From Nymphaea colorata (lineage: Eukaryota; Streptophyta; Magnoliopsida; Nymphaeales; Nymphaeaceae), in NCBI RefSeq assembly GCF_008831285.2, contig NC_045151.1:7889682-7953681 (forward strand): 64,000 nucleotides of DNA, written 5' to 3'. Positions 40,001 through 49,300 of the stretch are shown here, piece by piece. The notes under the pieces are model-generated. The model did no database searches. It was given only the letters and a program-made list of their open reading frames with translations, and was not told the origin of the DNA. Every line of letters starts with the position of its first letter. Positions within the stretch are counted from its first letter, which is position 1. The position numbers were made by a program, and so were the translations under genes.

Positions 40001-43000
40001 TTCCCATGTCACATAAGGGATGCCATAGCGAAATAATCTCAATTGCGGTTGATGCCATAGCATGATATTATACTTCTAAAGGACAAGGAAACTTCGCACT
40101 TCCATGCAATTAGGACTTACCTAAAGCAATACAAAAAGCAGTTGTAAAACTCACTCATTTATTGTTCCTTTGATATGTCTGACATTCTAAAGAACAACTT
40201 CCGTATGAACTGTTGTTGGAGCATGTTCAAATTGGCTCACGACATGAATTGCGTGAGCACTGCCTGTTTGGAACTTTGGATAACGTTGAAATGCATTGTG
40301 GACCTTACAAGTTGCTTATAGCCCTATAGGGTGTAGCGTTATCTAAGTGCACTCATTCATCAAGCTTCATTTTTATTCCAACTCTAGAGGTTCAGCTGTT
40401 TTGTCATCTGCAATGCCTAATTTAGCTATAATTTGTATAGCAAACGTGATTTGATATAAAAAATATCCTCTAGTGGAAAATGTTACCTCCTTCCTAGAAA
40501 GTATGTAAGAGAACCTAAATCCTTCATCTCAAAAATCTTTTTCTCATCCTTTAATTTCTTTGTCCTCCTTTTCATCACTTCATGTGATAATCATGTTATC
40601 AACATATAACAAGAGTATCACAGGTACTTGCGGAAGTATCTTACCAAAACAGAGCAGTGTTAGTTAAACATGATTTAAACCACAATCGATCATAGAGACT
40701 TGAAATAATACATACATATACACAAAAAACTAGATATATAACAACATAAATGATCAATTGTAGTTGGAAAAATTTTTATATCACCATCACCCTGCTGTCA
40801 CTACCAAATGCTGACAGGGATTTTGTGGAAGGTGAATGAAACAAACAAAATGGTAGAACCTAAAACCAGGGATTCATAAATACATAGCAAAAGTCATCCA
40901 AAATAGTTGGAAGCACAAAACATGAATGAAAAAACTCAATCACAAGCAATCTAAATTGAGTGTATTTGCCATTTGGGAATAACAACAAACAAGATACAAA
41001 AAGGTTAAAATCCTTAGCTTCTAAAAGTAATGAAGAAAACACACCTGATTTTGGATGAATTATGACTTGTTTGAGTGAATTGAGTCAAGGCTTGAATAAC
41101 CTGATTTATTGCATGAAAAACCCTATGAACCTCATCCCAGTCTTTATTGTGTCATGACTTGGCGAAGTCTTGAATGAGTGTTTTGATGATGTTGACTTCA
41201 CTTACTGGGTTGACCTGGTAGGTGGCTTCAGCTGAGCCACTGAGTTGACTTGGCAAGTTTTTAAAAACTGGCATATGGTTGTGCACTTTGAAGGAAGCAG
41301 TTTGCCATGGAGAACTAACAAGGTGTGATGTTCAACCAAAATTTGTCCTATCTATGCCAACTCATATCGGAGATAACAAGGGCTGATGAAAAATAAAGAC
41401 AATCCTTCAGATATTTTGTTAGTCACTGAAATGCTATATTCCCACACATGTTATGGGGTATATGGTACTTTATATTATTTAAAATAAAATTTTGCTCGTA
41501 TGATTGTATTTGATCTTGTTTTCATTTCTAATGCTGTAAATTAACTCTTTGGACACCCAGCTTAATCATCAGGGAAGTGAATTTTGTTTAGTTGGTGTTG
41601 CATGATCTAATCAGTGTTTATGGTTTTTTATTTTTCAGCATCATGAAACTGTTTTTGATGAACTGTTGATATTTCCTGCTTCTACTTATATCAGAAATTC
41701 AGCTAATACATGTTTTACATTTCATTTTCAAACATTCCCTTCTTTTCTTCTCACCCGTATCAGATATCAAAGCTAAGTTTGCAAAGACATTTGCCTTTGT
41801 TATAAATTTTCTATGATACATCCTATGCAGCCGCCCAACTACATTACAAGAGCGAACAAGGGACAGTGATGATGATGATTTTCGAGACAGAGATTTTGAT
41901 GTTGCAGCTCTAGCAAGTAACCTTAGCCAGGCATTTCGCTATGGTATTTACTGCAATGATGACATTGAAGAGGTATTGCCCTACGTTTCACATACATCAA
42001 CTGTCTTTTTTTTGAAAAGGTTGTTCCATAGTAGAAGATTGTGCCAAGAGAACTTCTGCTAGAAGCTCTTGGAAGTGAAGGACATGTAGTTCCATCTCTA
42101 ACTATGATAAAATGAAATTGGGTCAAATCATCGTGCAGATTAGCCGTCAAGAACAAAACAAGAGTCAGCTTGATACCTTTGAAAGTTTGAACTGAAAAAC
42201 TAGTCGACAGAGGTCCTTACCTATTTGAGGTTGAGGTCCACCTGTTACAACCAATGGAACATCATGACCTTTCTTATCTGTTTCTGAAGTTGGTTTCTGT
42301 CCATTAGTCAAAACAGGCTTCTGAAAGTGGTGAATTTGTGATACTATCTATGTCAGTATATTTTTGGAAAAAAAATAGAAACTTTTCTTGAACTTGTTTC
42401 CTTTCATTTCGAACCTGTGCTATGATCACGACACTTCTGTATGTGCTCTTCTTAGATGAACATGTGCTGTTTGTGAAAAACTTTGTCTTGATCATTGAAA
42501 ATTCAAACTGCATTCTCCTGGTAAGTTTTGAATTGCTTAAATGTTCAAGTTAGACGTCCTTTTATTTTTGTTTACTAGATGGGTGATGCTAAACTTCACA
42601 CAATTATGAATGTAATACAGTAATTGACAATAGTATAAACAGCTGCTAATTATGTGTTTATAGAACACAGTCCATAGTTGGATTTTGCTAAATTTTTGCT
42701 TGGTAATCTTGCAGGCTCATGGATCCCTTGAGCGAGATGATGAGGTACATTTGTTAGGGAAAAAGACTTTTCTTGCTAGCCTGTTCATTTTATTTTCTAA
42801 TGCATGGTCACTGGTTTAATGAATACTTTCGCGATCTGCTGAGAATTCTCATCCTATATATTACAGGGAGTCATCTCATATGACTTCCATCTTGTAGGCA
42901 CATTAGGACCTAGGATCTACATTGTTTCTTTTGCTGCTGCAGTTTGTCATTTTCCAACTTACAACACTCGTAATTGGCTGGGTGTTTGGTGATTTGGCAG

Positions 43001-43961
43001 GACGTGTATTTTGATGAAGAATCTGCAGAAGTTGTCATATCTTCTCTAAGGCTGGGAGATGACCAGGATAGGTTAGCTCCATTAAGAAAACCTCTTCTAC
43101 AAATTAGTTGAGTAAGTTAATTGCATTTGCATCTTTAGATGAGTGAAGATTCTTCTAAATCCCTAAAAAATGGCGTGCAAATGTTCGTTTATGATGATCC
43201 AGCAGTTCCGTGTCAGTTCATCATGATAGGCAAGTTAACTGCATAAGTTAATTACCTCTTGCTTTGCATCATTTTGGGTTGCCTGACTGGAGGTTTTCAC
43301 CATAGGCTTTCATGTTTATTCTTTGTTTCATGCTTTGGCTGACAGTCCCTCTTGCTGTTGCAGTGGATCTCTTTTTACAAATTCCAACTGGTTTGCTTTT
43401 GAGGATGACCGAGTTGCTAATGATCGGATTAGTGATTCTCTTGCCACTGCGTCACCCAGTGCTGAGGATGACGAGGTGGTTGTTGGTGAGGATGATTTAA
43501 GTAATACCACTGCATTGACAGAAGACACTGAGGAGAAGTCATTGCAGCCAGTACCTGGGGTTTCAGACAACGGTATGCATGTGGAGGTGAATGACACTCG
43601 ACCTGCAACTGCCAGCGAGGGTGAAAAACCACCTGAGTGGGTGGAATGGAGGGAATCATCTGGTTTAGGGTCATCATCAGGATCAAACTTTAAACTAGCA
43701 GCTTCTGTCAATGGTGATCCAAAAGTAGGTGGCAGTGTTCCATTTTCCACTGATGAAGCCAATTCAGGCATGCCATCAACTGCTGGTATTGCAAACAGTA
43801 CTGTAGCTTTGCCATTGTTGGGGGGTGAGAACCTGCTCTTGGATGACCCATCTGCTTCCATGTTTGAAGATGTGGAGTTGGTAGGCAAGGAAGAAACGAC
43901 AGATTCAATGGAACTTGATAAGAACATTGGGATCGGACATAGTGCACCTGCTGCAAGTTGA
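15348..43961 (+). CDS. SIT4 phosphatase-associated (SAPS domain) family protein, 19 exons, 774 aa
   Basis: Predicted regulatory subunit of a PP6/SIT4-type Ser/Thr phosphatase, a cytosolic and nuclear complex in this family. Exons: 15348-15386, 16346-16449, 22428-22514, 22612-22687, 23326-23400, 23503-23556, 28262-28321, 28689-28805, 29003-29097, 29227-29429, 31832-31929, 32268-32371, 32466-32631, 32719-32841, 35189-35271, 41831-41972, 42715-42744, 43001-43071, 43364-43961. They sum to 2325 nt, and all joins keep frame without a stop. The product starts MFWRMTGLSTTSPVDSILDK. The helical-repeat SAPS region spans about residues 40-480 with family words LDEDEIIQECKALN, FPFIACEIFTCE, DLIGITSIMEVL, MQWLDDTDVLE and VGRLFNHALD. 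An acidic part follows (RTRDSDDDDF, LSQAFRYGIYCNDD, EDVYFDEESAEVVISSLRLG), then a Ser/Glu-rich tail that I judge to be disordered. Length is close to other plant members (about 800). All junctions are GT-AG except one GC donor at 29098. The model was assembled by eye, so alternative splicing cannot be judged. Confidence 0.93.
16921..17060 (+). mobile_element. Relic of the CATTGTCAC-ended short element
   Basis: It begins CATAGTCACAAAAAAAGGCG, which matches the terminal repeat of the complete copies, and continues with the same kind of A-rich GAAAAA words. The other end and a target duplication were not found. Confidence 0.4.
17116..17487. mobile_element. Short hAT-like element, CTATGTC termini, 372 bp
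   Basis: The ends are CTATGTCGCACGG on the left and CCGTGTGACATAG on the right, an imperfect terminal inverted repeat. Both ends carry many GGACACGG / CCGTATCC words. The flanks are the 8-bp direct repeat CTTTAAAG at 17108-17115 and 17488-17495, the length expected of hAT-type insertion. There is no coding capacity, so it would depend on a transposase encoded elsewhere. Confidence 0.85.
17617..17931. mobile_element. Short inverted-repeat element, CATTGTCAC termini, 315 bp
   Basis: The left end is CATTGTCACAGAAAACGC and the right end is CGTTTTTTGTGACAAGG. The flanks are GGAGAAAA at 17609-17616 and 17932-17939. The interior is A/T-rich, with CGTCTTTTT and TTTTTAAAAATTTG words shared with the copy at 26891. 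There is no ORF of interest. Confidence 0.82.
18430..18565. mobile_element. Relic of the CATTGTCAC-ended short element
   Basis: The 3' part (TTTTTAGGATTTTTTAAAATT, then an end resembling TTTGTGACTATG near 18565) matches the right half of the complete copies. The left end is eroded, and the right edge merges into a TA/CA microsatellite, so no target duplication can be read. Confidence 0.4.
18566..18637. repeat. Compound TA/CA/TG microsatellite
   Basis: A (TA)n run is followed by (CA)n and then two (TG)n tracts split by one TT step. The CA and TG runs are complementary and could pair. Confidence 0.9.
21534..21912 (+). repeat. Direct duplication of a ~180-bp segment
   Basis: Two imperfect copies lie at about 21534-21710 and 21731-21907. 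Both read from ATCATGCTTTGTGCTT through ATTGATTCAAATAGCTGT and CATGTTTCCTACTCTTTCC to TTGCTGAATTG. They differ by several substitutions and a small insertion, so the duplication is not very recent. Confidence 0.85.
22131..22275 (+). mobile_element. Possible tRNA-derived SINE
   Basis: A GGTTCAAATTCC word at 22224-22235 matches the RNA polymerase III B box. About 30 bp upstream, TAACCTATGTGGTAGAAGG resembles an A box. The spacing suits a tRNA-like promoter. The segment does not fold as a tRNA by eye, and no clean tail or target duplication was found. A poly-T run lies on its left at 22131-22144. Confidence 0.3.
22903..23155. mobile_element. Short inverted-repeat element, CATTGT termini, 253 bp
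   Basis: It begins CATTGTTATTACATTATA and ends TTTGTGACAATG. The flanks are the perfect 8-bp repeat TTATGAAC at 22895-22902 and 23156-23163. It sits in SAPS intron 4, about 170 bp before exon 5, and belongs to the same family as 17617-17931 and 26891-27242. Confidence 0.82.
23748..23919 (+). repeat. 82-bp tandem duplication
   Basis: Copies at 23748-23829 and 23830-23911 each start ACATGCACAGG and end with a TTGCAATC(T/C)TGCAG stretch. The first 8 bases of a third copy follow. Only a handful of substitutions separate them. Confidence 0.92.
24903..25090. repeat. Paired CT/TA microsatellites flanking a hairpin
   Basis: Two (CT)n(TA)n tracts in the same orientation (24907-24953 and 25045-25090) bracket about 90 bp of unique DNA. 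Inside is a perfect 12-bp inverted repeat: CCACACATGCAG at 24985-24996 and its complement at 25011-25022, separated by 14 bases. Confidence 0.88.
25091..25215 (+). mobile_element. Relic of the CATTGTCAC-ended short element
   Basis: It opens CATTGTCACAAAAAATGTG exactly at the end of the TA microsatellite and continues with A-rich family words. The right terminus is missing. Confidence 0.45.
25460..25815. mobile_element. Short hAT-like element, CTATGTC termini, 356 bp
   Basis: The left end is CTATGTCACATGG and the right end is CTCTGTGACTTAG. The flanks are the perfect 8-bp repeat GCTGACAT at 25452-25459 and 25816-25823. The interior includes a TA microsatellite, a purine-rich block and a GC-richer right third. 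Its interior words recur in reverse orientation at 46028-46383. Confidence 0.85.
26405..26510 (-). mobile_element. Fragment of the CATTGTCAC-ended short element
   Basis: The words CAGGTATAATACGGTGAGTTG and TTTTTCTCGCAAAAAAAAC match in reverse the 3' part of the complete copies. Neither end is recognisable. Confidence 0.3.
26891..27242. mobile_element. Short inverted-repeat element, CACTGT/CATTGTCAC termini, 352 bp
   Basis: The left end is CACTGTTAAAAAAAACCGCG and the right end is CGTTTTTTGTGACAATG. The flanks are the perfect 8-bp repeat TATGAAAC at 26883-26890 and 27243-27250. The interior aligns along its whole length with 17617-17931, including AAACATAGTCAGC and TTTATTAAATGCTTTAAAA. Confidence 0.85.
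27816..27977 (+). mobile_element. Terminal fragment related to the 35427-38886 hAT element
   Basis: It starts CAGTGTTGTACGTATCG and carries CGTATCGTACGATACG plus several variants and a CACCCCCCGTATCGTAAA stretch. This aligns with the last ~175 bp of the full hAT element read from 38886 leftward. The opposite end and a matching 8-bp repeat were not found, so it is truncated. Confidence 0.75.
29098..29226 (+). other. GC-AG intron (intron 9 of the SAPS gene)
   Basis: The intron begins GCAAGT rather than GT and ends GTGCAG. The only nearby GT would extend exon 9 by 6 nt without correcting its phase, so exon 10 would be read out of frame. With the GC donor the join is in frame and yields the conserved SPSFVGRLF. 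GC-AG introns are a known minor class handled by the normal spliceosome. Confidence 0.85.
29430..31831 (+). other. Intron 10 of the SAPS gene (2402 bp)
   Basis: It holds the CTATGTT-ended element at 30246-30889 and a 57-bp patch at 31484-31540 assembled from two nearby sequences. The remainder is AT-rich without gene features. Confidence 0.85.
30246..30889. mobile_element. hAT-like element, CTATGTT termini, 644 bp
   Basis: The left end is CTATGTTGCATGGACATGG and the right end is AAGTGTCCATGGAACATAG, a good terminal inverted repeat. The flanks are TTGTTGCT at 30238-30245 and TTGTTGCC at 30890-30897, one mismatch in 8. The interior has a long purine-rich block (30640-30800) and a TTTAAAGGA hairpin region. 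Minus-strand ORFs here are low complexity (Phe/Leu/Ser-rich) and not convincing. Confidence 0.78.
32842..35188 (+). other. Intron 14 of the SAPS gene (2347 bp)
   Basis: AT-rich, with one GC-rich short element at 34368-34628. I see nothing else that can be named. Confidence 0.85.
34368..34628. mobile_element. Short GC-ended hAT-like element, 261 bp
   Basis: The outer thirds are rich in GGCCCG / GAGCCGGG words and the centre is AT-rich. The left end (TTAGGTTGGCC) and the complement of the right end (GAGGTGGGCATC) are an imperfect inverted repeat. The flanks are the perfect 8-bp repeat TATCCTGC at 34360-34367 and 34629-34636. It resembles the element at 52275. Confidence 0.78.
35427..38886 (-). 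mobile_element. hAT transposon, 3460 bp, with transposase
   Basis: The termini are CAATGTTGTA at the left and TACAACATTG at the right, a perfect 10-bp inverted repeat. The flanks are the perfect 8-bp target duplication CTGGAAAC at 35419-35426 and 38887-38894. Both subterminal regions (35437-35510 and 38713-38880) are packed with CGTATCGTA-type words, including the 16-bp palindrome CGTATCGTACGATACG. The transposase is read on the minus strand, opposite to the host gene. Exact flanks and a nearly intact coding region argue for fairly recent insertion. Confidence 0.95.
35862..38375 (-). pseudogene. hAT transposase, 3 exons, one in-frame stop
   Basis: Exons (minus strand): 38375-36524, 36433-36229, 36132-35862, joined by GT-AG introns, 776 codons including the stops. 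Seen: a BED zinc finger near residues 1-50 (Cys21, Cys24, His37/38), an acidic linker, a DUF659-type catalytic core with SDGWTD (Asp279), ITDNAANY (Asp340) and CATH (364-367), and the hAT dimerisation region in exon 2 (SASECEKNWSVF, HSKKRNRL), followed by a very acidic tail. A single TAA at 36918-36920 (codon 486) interrupts the frame, and the same frame continues in good homology after it. A 29-nt intron there would not keep phase, so this is a nonsense change unless the base is a sequencing error. As read, the product would lack the dimerisation region. The start at 38375 was chosen because the finger follows directly; an in-frame ATG also lies at 38423. Confidence 0.88.
39800..40665 (-). 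pseudogene. Ty1/copia pol relic (RT end and RNase H)
   Basis: Read on the minus strand in shifting frames, the order is LLYVDNMIIT (the YVDD box with the second Asp changed), TFSTRGYFLYQ, IIAKLGIADDKTAEPLE, VVSQFEHAPTTVHTEVVL, AMASTAIEIISLW, HERTKHIQMDSHFLREEF and finally LADFFTKAL near 39810. This is the usual C-terminal order of copia reverse transcriptase and RNase H. Several stops and frameshifts make it inactive. gag, integrase and LTRs were not found. Confidence 0.85.
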
Positions 43962-44790
43962 TCAAAGAAGCTTCTGTTCTGAAGAGCAACATTGTGTCTA
44001 TTGTCTGCAGAATGCCCGTCAATCATGCTGTCGAGGTTATTGTAACTTAGAATTCTGTAGAAATGGGAGAAGTAACATCATTTTAGGGGAGCTGATTTTT
44101 CTGTTGTCCATGACCAGCACTAGCAAGGGGATCTCCCTCCCTCCCTTTCTCTCTCTTTCTCTCTCACATTTGGCAACAGGTTGAAGTGGGTCATGGATGA
44201 TCATGTTGGACAGCTCCAATTTATTGTTTTCTGCTGAGCCCCCATCTACAGTGGTGGAGGTGAAACACACTAGCTTATTGCTCTTTTCCTGTCGCCATTG
44301 ATTTTTTCTGTATGATTAGTTCGTTCCTCTTTTTGCTTGACGAGCTTTATGCATTTGGGTGAATTTTAGAAAGCTTGCAAACTCGCCTACTTTTCGAGTT
44401 ATAAATGCTAAAAATTATCCATAGGACTTTTGGGCAACGGAGCTCCCAAATATTACATCTTGGGTTTTATAATAATAGAACGGGCTTTTGCGTCTTGCAG
44501 TGGAGTACCGAACTGTCGTGGTGCATCCGCTTGGCTCAGTTTTGTTTCATTTTTTTCTTTTTAGTAAGAGACAATTGCAGTGGGCTTGTGTCGGCAGCCT
44601 TGGGTTATCTAATTATCTTTATTGACATTCTTTGAAAGAATGTTGATAGAACGAACTTCAACGTGATCGATTTTATGTTCGATGGTAGTAGAGAAATGGG
44701 AATTTTTCTTTTATGGTATGGTATGTCTGATCTTTTTTTGATGTGTTTGGCCTGTTGACGATTGAATAAATTCGTCTTTCATTTGTTTCT
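43962..44790 (+). other. 3' untranslated region of the SAPS gene (inferred)
   Basis: It follows the TGA at 43959-43961. A CT-rich tract lies at 44131-44165, and an AATAAA at 44765-44770 is a possible polyadenylation signal. The true cleavage site is unknown. No other gene was seen. Confidence 0.4.
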
Positions 44791-46027
44791 CTCGTCCATA
44801 ATGAAGGGACCACCTATGCGGAATTTAGGTTTGAAAATTTCCTAAATTTTGCAAATGTGGACCTTTTTCATATTTAACTTGGGGAAAGCAGCATAGTGGT
44901 ACCCCTTAGTTCTTTTGCTCCGCCTATGCCTCCACGCACCTTGCCTCTAATGCTTTGGATTGTTGATCTATCGTGTCTGTTCTAGACTGCTGGAGTTTGG
45001 TGCCATCTCACTTTGTTGATCCAAAAAAGGTGGATGCACACTTTCATCAACGAATGGAAACTTGGATCTATCATGTAAGGTTTGTACATTGGTTTTGAGG
45101 GACAACACAAGAGAGACAAGGGTTCTGATCTAGGGGTAGGGGGATGGTCTTTCTGCTACCATCTAAGATTAGATTCAGTTATAAATGTTGGCATAAGGCA
45201 CATTTGCGTCCTTTCTAAACTACTCATTCTTAGGATTTTTAGTGCGTGTATGTGTTCAAATCCGAAGACGAGGACCGAAAGAAGATGACCAGGAATGACC
45301 CCATGGGGTGACATTGTGAAGGACGATAAGTTTGCTGCAAATCGTTGAGGCAAAGTATGCTGAATACACAAGGATTGGCAAGAGAATTCAGTGACCGAGT
45401 GAGGTCAAATAACCACCTTGTCACTATTGTTTCTTCTAGACAACTTTTTGCTCTCTTCCATAGAATGCGTAGTGAAATTTCTTTCGTCCTTAACATTGTC
45501 TTTTATATTGTCAATGTACACCTTTTAATCATCATGTTTTCTATCTTGTAAAACTGCACCTCTTAAGCATTCTTGTACTGCCACTTTCAGTTATATTTAG
45601 AATATTTCTTGCATGGTAATTTTGTAAATTGACACTATCAATGGCATTTCCCGACGGTGCCAAACGCCAGCAGATGTCTTTTCCTGGCATTCGCCCACTA
45701 CCGGGCCTGCTAGTGTCGGGACACCCATACTCGATTCTTTGAAGTGCCAGTAGTAGCCGGCAGTTTATCAATGAGGGCGGTCCGGTTGCCATGTACATGC
45801 ATATCCATTCGTTAAAAGAAAGGTGAATATATATATTAAAAAAGAGAATCAACATCACAAAATTTATGAAAACTTTTATTATTAATATATTAGATTGCTT
45901 TTCTAGTACACTGTTGACATCAGGCTAAATGAATTGTAACGAGCTTTGCATAAAATTGGGTGTGCCTGGTCACAAAAGGCTGGAATGAATGTATATGATG
46001 ATGCACAAACAAATCAGCACAGTTGAA
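44791..46027. other. Intergenic DNA, no gene seen
   Basis: Short ORFs on both strands lack coding features. A GC-richer patch at 45640-45800 with TGCCAGTAGTAGCCGGCAG-type words looks like a mobile-element fragment, but I could not assign it. Confidence 0.5.
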
Positions 46028-46383
46028 CTAAGAGAGCACCACGGAAGGCATCACCGACACTTGTGTCAACAGTCATAACTGAGAATCCATCAGCTGAGTC
46101 AGCCACACGAATGCGCTAAAAATGGTGACGCACCTGAGCCAACTCAGGTCTGAGTGCGCCCAACATGACATCGACACGATTGCTACTGACTGCACCCACT
46201 TTTTTTCCTCGTTTTCTTCTCTACCTATCTTTTCCCTCTTTTCTCTTTCCTCTTCTTATTTTATGTAATAAAACTTTGAATTTTGTGTAGGATTAAGGTA
46301 ACCTTGATTAAAAAATTTAAAAATATAAACAAATAAAATTGCTTATCTATATGTGTATGCACTCCACACCCCATGTGACATAG
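46028..46383. mobile_element. CTATGTC-ended short element, inverted copy
   Basis: Its complement begins CTATGTCACATGG at 46383 and contains ATTCAAAGTTTTATT and a purine-rich block, in the same order as the element at 25460-25815. The left limit near 46028 (CTAAGAGAGCACC) is inferred from alignment. I could not find a matching 8-bp repeat, so one flank has probably decayed. Confidence 0.65.
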
Positions 46384-49300
46384 ACTGCAACTTTTCCATT
46401 GAAATAAAGCAGATAAACACCAACAAAGGCATCACCCGAACTATCAACACTGTCTAAGTGAATCCACGAACTTTTCCTTTAAAGTTCCGTAATATGGAGT
46501 AGAAGCTATGACATGAATTAGTTTCATTATGCCTTTGTCAAATTAGAAAAAAATGGAAAAAATCTAGCAAAATAAAATAAATCTCGGTGAAATATCTGCA
46601 GCCATCTGTTGCAAACCGTCGTCCTATAGGGACAGAACCGCATCTTCCCCGTCCGAATCTCCTCCAATTTGTCAATAACGAAACATTGTCATCACTAACC
46701 TGCAAAGTTACCACACTGGAGCCCTCATGAAAAATGAAATCATGCAGTAACTGTAGCAAACTACATTGCGCCTTTTCTGTTAACAATATTAAGCTTTTCA
46801 ATATGACAAGGTTATGCCATCATGTTTAGGTTTGAAAAAAACTGTACAACACAAAGCAGGAAAACTCAATAGAAAAACTTATAAATAACCGTTCAATGAT
46901 TGAGCAGATTACAAACGATGGGGATTTCTGTCGACATTGGCAGATCAAAATTTTAATCTTCGTGGTGCATGTTCCCGTGTTTGTGGAAGATTTCTTATAA
47001 GCAGATGGAAGCAAGGAGGTCAACTTTCGAAAGATAAGAGCGTAGGTGCTTTAGTAGTGCTGTTCCCCTGGGGCTCCCAGGTTTCTACAATGGCTTTTAA
47101 CTGCCATGGAGCGGCAGCGGCTTCCGCTGCTTTCAGGTCGCTGCAACAGAAATATCTCTATTCTTGCGGTGGTTATAAAAAGTAAGATCACACACGGGTG
47201 GGTGCACTGGTCATTTTAACTCTCAGTTAAGTTTTCCGTCGATTTTATACGGCTGAGTTGGGTGTTTGAGAATTAGTAAGCTTCGGTGCCAAAATGTGGC
47301 ACTTTAAAATGTCGCACTTTAAAGTTGAGTAGTAGTTTGTAAATCACTCAGGTTGTGGATTTAAGATCCATGATGATTGAGATCTAAGATCCGTGGTGAA
47401 CTGAGATCCATGAATTTGAGGTTGGATCCTTCCCATCCAATCTTAAATCCATGGCATGTAGCATGGATTTTAAAGTCATGCTACTTAAATTGAGGAGCTC
47501 CTAAAATACATCTTTTTATGCAGCATCAGATGAGACCATCATGCAACCATTGAGACAACTATTTTATATATATATATTTTCAAATTATGATGCTTCTAAG
47601 AGATTTTGTACTACTTCTAAGAGAAACAATAAAAAAAATGAGTTCAAGTACCTCATGTAGCAAAATAAAAACATGCATCAAATTCATGTTCCTTATAGAT
47701 TCTCTCTCGTTCCATATGCTCTTAATGCCTTTATGCACAACACCAGTAAGAGCCAAAGAAGCAGCCTCACATTCAAGTAACAAGAAAGCAACAATCCAGC
47801 TCACCTGACAGCCTTCATGGCAATGGCTTGCATAAGAAAGCTGGAAAAAAAAAGTGTGCCTATTATACAGATGTACTCATAAATGATACAAAAACCATTG
47901 GTCATATCTAATCTTCAATCCAATACATATAAAAGATATACATATATTTCAACTACATAATTATAGTAATATATTATTAAAGTTTGTATTTTATATATGG
48001 ATATACATTATTGTGCATGTTAAATGTAAACTATGTCACACAAGTAGGGCTATAGGAGTAGAGCACTTTTAAAAAATTTAGGTACAAGAACACGGCCATT
48101 CAAACACACACATGCACACAGATATAATATAGAAACTTTATAAAAGGAAATTAAATCACCAGAAAATTGCCGATCACCATAAAATCTCATCGAAAAACCT
48201 TGCTGAGTAGGTGGAGTTAAATCACAAAGAACATGAACAATCATTTGGTGCCTATTAATGGCCCTTGATTTTCATTATATATAAATGATGTCCAATCTGC
48301 ATGGAGATTACTTATTCTAATTGATCTAAGGCTTGCTTCCTTCATCATACGGGGTGGAATCATGATATTTACCAGTTCATATTGCGGGTCTGGAATTTCT
48401 TGAAGTCACAGAAAGCTTCTTTCTGCATGCTTGGAGAGTAAGAAAATAATTATACCCTTTATATGCTAATTGTTAAATGGTCCAATAGAATTAACCAATA
48501 TTAACCCAAAATGATCTTTTGCATTTTGCAGATGGATCCTTTGTTATACTTGATCTGGATATTTGTGTATGTGTTATGTGAAAGAAAAGGATATCGACAG
48601 TTTATTAAGCTTTTGGAACTTAAAAAACGTTTCTAATTAAGGTTAAGGTGTATAATTTGGACCTGGTCATTAATTTCTGCTTAATGAATTTTCGGTGTGT
48701 TTGTGCAGCACCTAGATATAGACAGAGGAAAGAAGAAGAGAATGCCACTTCTGGCATATTGATGGCAAATCATATAATAAAGAGAGGTCATTTGGAAAGA
48801 AGCATAGACAAGGATTCTTGTACTTCAAACAAGAATTACAATAAAGATGCTGATTGGACATACTTTCTTATATTGAAGCATTTTCATGAATGCAGAAAAA
48901 TTATCTTGCTATGAAGATGTTGCATCTCTTGTTTAATAAGGTGGCAATGAAACTTAATATATTTTATGATGCTATGCTTAATGGAGCATGGAGACTTTTT
49001 CGGCACTTTGGATTGTTGTAAAAATAAAATATTGTTTCTTGATTCATTCATATGGCACATAGCAACAAGGATCTGTCTTGGCCGCTGTCATTATAATTCT
49101 ATCTTCTACTTCAGGGATATCTACCTGCTGCATTTTGTTATTGGTCATCCCAAGATCCTGAACTGAACTTCAGTATAAGCAGCCACACACCTCCAGTATG
49201 CTCCCCAAAGCATGAATAAGCAACATTATGTTACGTGGCTCTAATAATGTATTATGAGACGGCACATCATCCAAGAAAGTGCCTCCATCTTTAAAGAACA

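Larger units (their letters stand above)
35272..41830 (+). other. Intron 15 of the SAPS gene (6559 bp)
   Basis: The largest intron. It contains the complete hAT transposon (35427-38886) only 155 bp after the donor site and a decayed minus-strand copia pol (39800-40665). (TA)-rich DNA at 39690-39800 and about 1.1 kb of unremarkable sequence precede exon 16. Confidence 0.88.

Noticed and set aside
43364-43961. The Ser/Glu-rich SAPS tail as a separate intronless gene
   Set aside because: The acceptor at 43364 joins in frame to exon 18 and the join yields the conserved SSGSLFTNSNWFAFEDD region of the family.
43323-44026. Minus-strand ORF of 232 codons opposite the last SAPS exon
   Set aside because: It is the antisense shadow of exon 19, caused by codon bias; the + strand product fits the gene model and family.
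48648-48914. ORF of 88 codons as an upstream UTP25 exon
   Set aside because: The peptide shows no UTP25 motif and the flanking splice sites do not give a phase matching the exon at 50116.
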